Below the pieces are notes generated by a model, which was not told the origin of the DNA, did no database searches, and saw nothing but the letters and a program-made list of their open reading frames with translations. From the NCBI RefSeq assembly GCF_964355755.1, contig NC_092675.1:5986312-6050311 (forward strand): a stretch of 64,000 bases of DNA, read 5' to 3'. Both the position numbers and the translations under genes were made by a program. Shown piece by piece: positions 55,410 through 64,000 of this stretch (position 1 is its first letter; the number at the start of each line of letters is the position of its first letter). The stretch comes from Antedon mediterranea (Eukaryota; Echinodermata; Crinoidea; Comatulida; Antedonidae).

Positions 55410-57341
55410 CAGTACCGGACAGAATTATTGCAGATTTTGAACGCATTCAACGCATTGTTAAAGTGTTGACAACGCGTTGAAACTGCGTTGTCCGTTGGCG
55501 TTGGAAGTGTTGAGTTCGTTGAACTGTTTATTCAATCAACACAATGTGTTGTGTTGCGTTGAGTTTGCGTTGAAATAACGAACAATCGGATTCGTATGGT
55601 ATTTACAGATTGCCAGTGTGTATTAGTAGTAGTAGTAATAGTATAAAATACAGTATTACAAATAATGAAGAAAACAAACATAATATATGAGCCGTGTCTG
55701 CCATCGCAGTTAAAGTAGTGGTCATGTCCTCAATTACTGTGTGCCTATATTAACTGGAGTATTAAATACCAAAGTTAAGGCGGCGGTGAATCTTGGAGGC
55801 TAGGTCACATCGTAATTAATTATTTCCAAACTAAAAACTTCGCAGTACTGTACTACATTTTTCTCGATTATTTATAAAAACAACGTAGCCTACACCCGCC
55901 GCCGTGGAACATAACGATCCAGCATGGTCGTCGTCTTTTTCACGCATGCTTTTCGTGACGTGAGGGACGAACTGATCGAAAGGTAAAGAGTTCATTCATT
56001 ATGAAATAACGCGTAATTAAAAGGGAAAAAATCGTTTAGTTTTAATATTATCCATAAATATATCATTATCATGTACTATATTATAAATTAATTATTGTGA
56101 TGCCTAACGTAACCCATGCAGAGAAAAGCGTTAAATATAATAACCAAGAAAAAGGAAAAACCAATCTGATGACAATAGGCAATGTTAGGCGTTTTCTTTA
56201 AAATCAAAACCTGTGCCATACCATATTATTCACGCCTAGGTGTAACCCACAAATATCAGAATAAAGAACCACTTTATTCTGATGCAAGACAATATATTAT
56301 TATAGGCGAGGTTTAGGCGTTTTCTCTTTAACATACTATTGTTTCTTAATACTGTATAATTATATTGGCCTCCTCCTGAAACTGTATGAATGGATGGGAG
56401 TTGCGAGAATATGCGAGCGAACAGCCAACATTTTAAACAGTTATAGTGTGATGCTTTTCAAAACGTGCAACGTTTTCAACGCGTTCAACGCTATGGAATT
56501 CAATTGTTTAACGTCGTCAATGAACGGTCAACGGGTTCAACACATTCAACACGCTCTATTGTTAACGTATTCAAAACGCTTGTTGTACTTAAAAATGTAA
56601 TGTTGTTCGATTTATAAAGATTTGGTTCATGGGTGTCGGACACGTCAAATTTTTTAGTTCTTTCAAATTACATTACAACAAACAATGGGACAATTATAAA
56701 ATAAAAACCAAAATAGAGAAAACAATATTTTAACTTTATCTCTTGAATCTCGAACAGCTAAAAAATGTAGGCCTAAATAAAATTAATTACTTCGTCGTCA
56801 TTAACGATTGTTAAATACGTCATAACACACGTGGTGTTTTTCTTGAGGAAACCGGCGTGGCAGCCTCGTGTGTTGATGTCAGTAATTTCCACGTTGTTTG
56901 ATTTTACGACGCGAGATCGTGTTTTCTCCAGGAAGGCCTACAGTACAGTGTTAACTGTTAGACTTGGCATCGACCTTATTATTCGATGTTTTCCTTCACT
57001 AAACACTGGGAAATATCACTGTGTGTTTTATTTGGTAACTGTCCGTTCAATACTTAAAAATATATCTAAGCTTCATATATATTTTATTTATATTAAAATA
57101 TCTGGTAGTGACTGCCGATAGGTATTTTGCCTGTTGTTACTGATCGTTCAGGCGTGCAATCGGCCAGTCTAGTGCTGCAGCAGCTAGCGTTGAAATAACT
57201 CATTGTTTACTTGACATGCTGATAATGACTTTCGTTGAATAAACAACTAAACGTTGAAAGCCGTTCAACGCAACGCAAACACAACGCAACGACGACGTGT
57301 TGAATGCGTTGGGATTTTTGCAATAATTCTGTCCTGTACTG
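55410..57341. mobile_element. 1.93 kb Tc1/mariner-like non-autonomous element in BTF3 intron 1
   Basis: Left end CAGTACCGGACAGAATTATT and right end AATAATTCTGTCCTGTACTG form inverted repeats flanked by TA (55408-55409 and 57342-57343), as in Tc1/mariner elements. Inside each end, and near 56460-56590, there are clusters of TTCAACGCGTTGAA-type palindromic words (AACGCATTCAACGCATTG; CAACGCGTTCAACGCTATGG). No transposase reading frame is recognisable. Confidence 0.8.
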
Positions 57342-57453
57342 TACCTTTAAAATTAGAAAATGAACAATTCTTTGTGGACTTGTGGACTAAAACAGACCTA
57401 AATCAAAATAAAAGAAAAGCAAAAATAAATGTTATTAATGTTACTGTGTATGT

Positions 57454-57510
57454 AAAGTAAAGTTCTAAAACAAATACTAGGACCTAGTATTTGTTTTAGA
57501 ATTTTACTTT
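57454..57510. repeat. near-perfect 57 bp palindrome
   Basis: Arms AAAGTAAAGTTCTAAAACAA then ATACTAGG and their complement are separated by a single A; 27 of 28 positions pair. It lies in BTF3 intron 1, about 110 bp outside the Tc1/mariner-like element. Confidence 0.9.
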
Positions 57511-58557
57511 TATGGTGGAAAATCTTCAGTAGGCAAATTTTGTTTCGCTATGTATAGGGTTGCGGCAGAATAAACGTAATTGATTGGTCAATTGAAAATC
57601 CGTCATGCATGCACATTTTTATAAACTCATGTACAAATTTAACACCGATTTTTTTCAACTGGTTGGCTGGCTTAGTTGCGTGGACTGTGGCTAGGCATCT
57701 TATGATTTTGTAGGTTCCATTCTCAATGAATTTTTTGTTTAAAACACTATTATCTTTTACTTACCATCATCATCTTTACCCACAATTCCCTTTTAGGTTT
57801 AGAGGGTCGAATGCCCGATCGTCCCAGCGTTATTAGCATATGTCGGATTTTTTTACGATGGGCAGTTGATTTTGGGTGTTGTAACCATGGCGTATTTATT
57901 TTTACATTACGTTAGTTTTTCTATTGTTATTGTATTGTATTTTCATCAATCTGACTGAATGAATGACAAAAGCAAGCAATTCAAAATACAGTGTAACCCG
58001 ATCATTCATAATCAAATCACACATCATTTATTCCCACATTTGACATTGCAAAAAATATCTGATTAAATTTAAATAGAAAAACTAGGGCCTAACTAGGCCT
58101 AGAGGCTAGGCCTAGGCTTCTTAGAATAATTACTAGAATTGTAATTGTCTTGTTTGTATTTATATTCCCTAGCTAGGCCTAAACTTTAATGAAAAGCAAC
58201 ACCAAACAATAAAATTGAGAGCAGTGGGTATAAATCCAATACCAAAATCAAATCTACCCTACACCCATACCCTCGCTAGGCCTGAGTAAACGAATTTAGG
58301 CCGGCTCTCTGGACTTACTTTACTACTGAACCGTGCAGTTTTGCTGCTCGCTCGAGATATGCACGATCACAAACCACAAATGGGTGCGGAAGGCCTACTT
58401 AAAATACATATTTGTTTACTATTTCACCATATAATTCATTTATACCAACATACCAAACAATTACTAGTAATATCATATTTCATACCTACAAATGTAATTA
58501 TAAATATAATGTTATAAACAACGTAATTTGAATATATTAAATGTTTTTAAAACTCAC

Positions 58558-58600
58558 GTGCGCAATGTCTTTCTCTAAGAAAATGGCGAATATGAACTGG
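58558..58600 (-). other. BTF3: candidate non-coding exon 1 of BTF3
   Basis: On the minus strand a CGCCATTTTCTTAGAGAAAG-containing stretch ends in a good donor, GCGCAC then GTGAGT. It lies in the region expected for the BTF3 5' end, and no ATG follows within it. The upstream limit is a guess, and the link to the coding exon near 54668 is inferred. Confidence 0.35.
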
Positions 58601-59210
58601 AAATGACGTAATAGGGTCATGATCAAGTTCATTTAGTGAGGAAGATTAAAATTGTATGTAGTTTTCTAAAAATCTAACAATGAATAGGCCTGTGTCTATT
58701 TTGTTTGAAAATATTAACGCTTAAAATGTGTCATAACTTAAAAAATAATAGAAAAAAAGAATAAATCTCTAAATAAATCTAAATAATTGCACCTGTATAA
58801 TGACCTTATAGTAGTTTGACCCTAAACTTGGCTCTTCTATGACTGTGATATCCTCCCTTCTAAATTAAATAAACAGAATTTCAACTTTAAGATGAATATT
58901 ATTAATATTAACTGTTTATAAATAATGTATAATTGTGTTTTCCACCTTTTAAAATTGTTATTGTAGATATTTTGTTATTTTTTAATTTGTTAATAGAGGG
59001 GTAAAAATATGTACAGTTCATAGAACGGCAGGCATGTTTAAGAACGAAACGCGCGAAATATTCGTCATAATTGCAGTCAGACCAAATCTGTCCGTACTTT
59101 AGTTCAGTTTATTCTCATTCTTGCTTGTTTTGTTGTAATTTACAACACTATCTACTTGTTACAGAATTCTTTCTTATTCGCTTGATTTGATTAAAGTTGT
59201 TTATTTTACA
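58601..59210. promoter_or_regulatory. shared upstream region of divergent BTF3 and NASP
   Basis: The interval between the presumed BTF3 first exon (leftward) and the NASP start codon (rightward). It must contain the NASP promoter and 5' untranslated region and probably the BTF3 promoter. No specific site is claimed. Confidence 0.4.
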
Positions 59211-62200
59211 ATGGGTGAACAAAACGATGTAAAGACAGAAGAAGATGCACCAGCAGCCGCAGCAGAAAGCACCACCACTACCGACACAACAATGACAAAT
59301 CTAGAAGATAACGCTGCGGCAGCCAGCAGCACCTCAGCTGATGAAGAAACCGGCGATGAGGGGTCTGTATTACTATTTAGCCGTATATTTTATACCTACA
59401 TAACTTAGAGAAATAACCAGGCCTAAAGTAGAGGGCCTACGCTGCAACTATTTTTTTACTCATATGCCGCATGCTTATGTCATATAGAATAAGCATGCAG
59501 CATATAATATGATGGCCTTGCTGCTAGGCCCTTTTTAGGCTAGGCGTAGTGGGGATTAAGCCTATTAAAAGTATATAATAATATTATAATAGGCCTAGGC
59601 CCTAGGCCTAATTAATATAGGATGTTGCGTTGCTCGGTGCGTCATACATCCATATAAAAACCGAATCCTGGAAACCAGCCTTTTTGTGGTGACTGTGGTC
59701 ATTGATTTGTAGTATTTTATATAACCATTTCCGTATGTTCATATTTATTAATACTTGTACATTTCCCCTTTAGTGTTGACATAGATGAAGTTGCCCAGAC
59801 ACTTATGGCAAAAGGAAAGCGGAATCTTGTCGTTGGTGAAGTACTTCAAGCAGTGCAGGCTTTTCAAGAAGCAAGTGGACTGCTGTAGGTGGAATGCTTC
59901 GGGTTTTTTGTACATACCTGTACTACTTGACTTGTTGGGAGGGGGAAGAGCCTGTTCCATCATCACCGTTGAATATTATTTATAAATATGCGCATGTGTC
60001 TTAAAATTATAGACATTCTAATTCCAAATTTCTCTGGGAGCCTCCCGATATTTCTCCCGAATAAATCTCTTAAATTTTTGTTCAGAATAAAAACATTTCC
60101 AAACAGATGTTTACTATCTGCACCGGTCTACGATCATCAGTGCCAGTTTTTGTTTATTTTTTATTTAGCAAAAAAAAAATACAAGACATAAAAATATAAA
60201 AATATCGAACTATCAATCATTAAAAATATACAAAATGTGATAAAAAGAACAGACCTTGATCACATGGAAAGTCAAGAAAAGTTTCCCTTGTTTCTTGGGT
60301 TCACATGACTGCAGAAACTGAACAATTGTATGAAAACACTTTTAAATAACAAAAGCCATACAAAATTAAAGATTTTTTTTTTCAAATTTAATTAAAATTT
60401 CATTTATATATTTGGACATTTTAAAATTCTTAAATTGATTAAAATGAGGTTGAAAACTATATACATACCGTATTATGTGATGAAAGTTATGCCAGTTAAT
60501 TGATACAATCCATTATAGACATCCCGAAATTGCTGGGGTTTAGAACGTCAGAAATTCAATATAAACCTAAATGAATTCCTGTAATTAGTCCATGTTTATT
60601 TTTTTTATCCAAGAGCTTCAAAATATGGAGAAACTGCACATGAATGCGGGGAGGCATACTTCAAATATGGCACAGCCCTTTTGGAGTTAGCTCGTATGGA
60701 GACTGGCGTGCTTGGGAATGCTTTGGATGGCGTACCAGAGGATGCTGATTCCGATGATGACACTTCCAATCTTAAAGGTATCTTGGTTTTTGACTGCTGT
60801 ATGTAAACATTTGCAGGGCTCAAAATTTACTTTCCGAGACTTGTATTTAAGACAAATCCAGCAAATTACTAAGCTTTTGTGAATGGCAGCTTATTTTAAA
60901 ACAAACCACCCATCCCCACCATGTGATGTGCCCATATATGGACATGATGATGTCATATCACTACCATATTTAGACGCATCACACTTTTTAGACAGAGCTT
61001 AATGGACGATTTGCAATCAATTCCTCAGGACCTGAAAGAGAACAGATATTTAAAGATGTGTACAGTGCCATGGCTGAAGACAGTGAGGAGAGAAAGAAGG
61101 CAAATGCTAAAAAAGAAAGTGATGCAAGTGGTGATGGAAAGGAAGCTGTTGTGAATGGTAAGGATGTTGATGTTAAGGTCAACGGGGAGAGTAAGAAAGA
61201 GAGTAAGGCAGAGGAGGAGGAAGAGAAAAAAAAAGAAAAAGAGCAGAAAGATGAAGAAACAATGGAAACGGACACTAGTAAAGAAGTGAAAGAAAAAGTA
61301 GACGCTGCTGATGAAACATCCGATACAAAAAAAGATGTCGAGGATTCTGATAAAGCTGAAGGTGCTAAAAAAGCGAAAGATGGCAGCAAAAAAGGTTTGA
61401 AAAATGTGATGGCACCAACGACGCACCAAGTTCAAACCTAACTATTAACATGTCATTTTTCTTTCAGTATTAATATATGCACTTTCCAATTCATAATGTA
61501 TTGAATATTTCATATTTATTTTCATTAACTAAAATTTTTCTGTCTGTTAATTTTGATATTTTGTTTAATTGTTTATATAATTTACAAACAGTAGAATCCA
61601 TTCTTTGGGAACACCCTCATTCAGGGACCCTTTCCCTTGAAATGCCAATATATATTTTAACACTACAACCAATGCTTATTGAAGGGACACTTTAGAAAGG
61701 GTTTCCTTTATTTGTAATATATTAATGTATTATTAAACAAATTACCATATAGTTTTGAAGCATATGTCTTCCCCCCCCCCCCCCTTACTCATAATATGGG
61801 TTTCCTGTATTTAATTCATTGTGTATATTAATGTGTTATTAAAAACCATATTACCATATAGTATGGTAATATATTATGGTAATGCATGGCCTTGCCCCGC
61901 CCCTGCGCCAGAGTATGTTGGCGACCTAGTTTACCCACCAAAGTGTTACTGTAATTGGTTCATGAACTCAACTTACCCTGAATCGGCCCATTGTAATAAT
62001 CTTTGTTAATTAATGTTGTACATTTGTTTACTATTCATTTATACTGTGATAATCTAACAATAACATATTTATTTCTATTTAATATATATATACCAAATAA
62101 TGGGAACATTGTTGTGAAATAAACTGTCATAAATGTTTATATTAGATACAATTTCAAGGCTATATCTACGCCTATATAGCACCCCCTATGGCTGTTATGA

Positions 62201-63470
62201 TATCCGTGCATTGTAAGCCGGTTGGATGGCTGAATGTGTAGTGCCTGGGTCTCGCAATGTGATGCTGTAGCGTTGGGCTAGGGATAAAAAATCATTGTTT
62301 TTTTTTTACTCGCCATCTTCTTTATTTTGTTCTCACCATTTTCCTTGAGGGATTTTTTTTTAGATGACTGGGCCCGATTGGTCAATAGGTGTAGATATAT
62401 AATCTAGCTTTGGTCTACGACTAGGCGTAGATGCCGCCACTGCGTTATATTTAACCCCTTTTTTTGTGCGTCATTAATGAATCCTTATTATTTTTTTAGA
62501 TGGTGCTGGAGGCAGCAAGGATGAAAGTACCGCTGATGATGAAGTAAATATATCTTGAAACTCTTTTCTTTTATATGTGCTACAACAATCTTTTGCGTTG
62601 TTCTCAATTGTGATCAACAATGCCCCCAATATATTATGAAATTAGCATTATTAATAGTACTAATTGTATTGATGTAAACTTTTCACACTATGGCTATTTT
62701 ACTGATATATTTACAAAGAAAGATGAAATTTCGAAATAAAATTGTGGAACTATATTAAATTTTAAATAAGAATTTATATAAGACAATAAACAATGGTGTT
62801 TTTTTTCATTGTAGGCAGAAACGGCAGAGGACATCTCAAATTTTGAACTAGCATGGGAAATGCTTGAACTTGCCAGGGTTATATTTTTAGAGTAAGTTAA
62901 CATTCTGATTAGTATTATCACAGCCATCATTGACATTTAATTTTTTATAATGTGCCATGCATCATGTTCTCCCATTGTTTTGTAAACAAAGTCTGGTATT
63001 GGGTATTTAGACCGTTTAGAAAAGTCATTGGGAGAGTTGACCGTAGTGTACCGTGTATGAAAAAAGTCCCAACATTTTTTTAATGGAAGCAAATGGCTAA
63101 ATTAATGTTTTGTTTTTGTTCAGAGCATACTGTATTATTTCATTTGTTAAAAGACAAGACTCTTTGAATGGTCCACTCATGAAAATATTTCTCCAATACT
63201 AAGCTACTGTATTCAACATTAATGTTTTTACATTCTGTATTTAAATTTAGCGAAGACAAACAAAAACAGCTTCAAATAGCTCATGTTCATCTGACTCTAG
63301 GTGAGCTCAGCATGGAAACTGAAAATTACAATCAGAGCATTAAGGACTTTCATAAATGCCTTGAACTGCGAGGAAAGCATTTAGATGAAGACGACAGGCT
63401 ATTGGCAGAGACGCACTACAGCTTGGGATTGGTCTATGGTCTTGACAAAGACTTTGAGAAGTCAATTGAG
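59211..63470 (+). CDS. NASP: nuclear autoantigenic sperm protein, histone chaperone, first seven coding exons
   Basis: NASP (SHNi-TPR family, yeast Hif1/fission yeast Sim3) binds and protects soluble H3-H4. Exons 59211-59362, 59774-59884, 60614-60777, 61029-61394, 62500-62543, 62815-62891 and 63251-63470 keep phase throughout, about 377 residues. The gene continues off the right edge. After an Ala/Thr/Glu-rich N-terminus, TPR1 is [20 protein letters not shown], then [20 protein letters not shown]. Exon 4 encodes the long Lys/Glu-rich acidic insert that typically interrupts TPR2. The repeat resumes with [14 protein letters not shown] and [20 protein letters not shown]. The exon 1 donor (GTCTGT) is weak but is the only one that keeps phase. 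If the exon 4 donor (61395) is skipped, a stop at 61439-61441 ends the protein early. Confidence 0.95.
60922..61001. mobile_element. short dispersed inverted-repeat element (CATATATGGACATG family), copy 4
   Basis: GTGCCCATATATGGACATGA then CACTACCATATTTAGACGCA, ending ACACTTTTTAGACAGAGCTT. It ends 27 bp before NASP exon 4. Confidence 0.65.
61442..62499. other. NASP intron 4
   Basis: Non-coding. It contains a poly-C run (61771-61784), a short palindrome ATATTACCATA/TATGGTAATAT around 61848-61872, and at 62200-62290 a tRNA-like fragment too degraded to classify. No exon was found apart from a possible read-through end of exon 4. Confidence 0.5.
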
Positions 63471-64000
63471 GTGCATTGTTCACATTTTTTCTGTTCAATT
63501 GGTAGTCTGTTCTGGGGTGGTACTTACTATATTTAGAATATAAATATCCACGGCCTAAAGCCTGAAATTGAGCATTAACAATAATTACCTGGATACCTCT
63601 TGGTTGAAATTGAATGCATGAAGATTTGTGTATTGACAACACTAATGTTGGTAAAATGACAGCTAGCATAGGTTTTTGACAACAATTCATTTTTCAATCG
63701 ATGCTGTGCTTGCACAACAAATAATTGTGTATATACCATACTGTATTGGCTATGATGATTTGCACAGGGGTCTGATGTTGGCCTTAATATGAAGGCTTAG
63801 CCTTTTGTAACATTTCTAGTATTGCATGTGGTGATTCTAGAGTGAGTGCAGAGGGAAGACAACCTAGCATATCTGAGCTAAGTTTTATTACATTTTTGTC
63901 TTAAAAATGAAAAGTTTTTCCATCAATAATTTACCTGCTATTGGTATTTACCCGTTTACTGGTCTTGGTATTTACCCGTTTACTGGTCTTGGTGGTACCA
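63471..64000. other. NASP intron, right edge
   Basis: Intron sequence after NASP exon 7. The last 60 bases contain a short direct repeat (GGTATTTACCCGTTTACTGG). No further exon is visible before the window ends. Confidence 0.5.

Noticed and set aside
60988-61435. Two long minus-strand frames rich in Ser/Phe
   Set aside because: They are antisense shadows of the Lys/Glu-rich NASP exon 4.

Overview
This is a 64 kb piece of an animal nuclear genome. It is AT-rich, its genes are split by GT-AG introns, and transposable elements and minisatellites fill most of the non-coding space. The encoded proteins (glycine decarboxylase P-protein, SCOT/OXCT1, TTC4, REX1BD, BTF3, NASP) are ordinary metazoan housekeeping proteins. 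The frequent AGGCCTAG-type motifs and the repeat content suggest a marine invertebrate deuterostome. An echinoderm, possibly a crinoid, is my best guess, but the sequence alone cannot settle this.

Layout, left to right. (1) 1-3650: the first three coding exons of GLDC on the minus strand; the gene continues off the left edge. (2) 3.7-8.2 kb: intergenic, with a decayed LINE and several MITEs. (3) 8204-9256: a complete three-exon Ly6/three-finger GPI-type protein on the plus strand. (4) 9.7-27.2 kb: a gene-poor block. It holds two large arrays of the same ~106 bp minisatellite in opposite orientations (about 19 and about 49 units), separated by a second tandem-repeat family. The block is bounded at 14045 and 23664 by the same 20 bp palindrome with matching flanks. 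Next to it is a 3.5 kb terminal-inverted-repeat element carrying a five-exon, frameshifted gene of a family I cannot name. (5) 28731-36477: complete 12-exon OXCT1, plus strand, 512 aa. (6) 39002-47391: complete 10-exon TTC4, minus strand, 384 aa, converging on OXCT1. (7) About 48057-50287: REX1BD, plus strand, four coding exons found and the first exon unresolved, diverging from TTC4. (8) 51724-54648: complete BTF3 (NAC beta), minus strand, 161 aa, converging on REX1BD; a non-coding first exon is likely near 58.56 kb. (9) 59211-63470: first seven coding exons of NASP, plus strand, running off the right edge and diverging from BTF3.

OXCT1 and GLDC are mitochondrial enzymes (ketone-body use; glycine cleavage). 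TTC4, BTF3 and NASP are chaperone-type proteins (Hsp90 co-chaperone, nascent-chain complex, histone H3-H4 chaperone). I see no sign that the genes work as a pathway; TTC4/REX1BD and BTF3/NASP look like divergent pairs with compact shared promoters.

The most unusual features are the palindrome-bounded inverted minisatellite block with its exact 1478 bp higher-order repeat, the neighbouring intron-containing transposon gene, and several structurally clean but unnamed inverted-repeat elements in introns, two of them with perfect target-site duplications.
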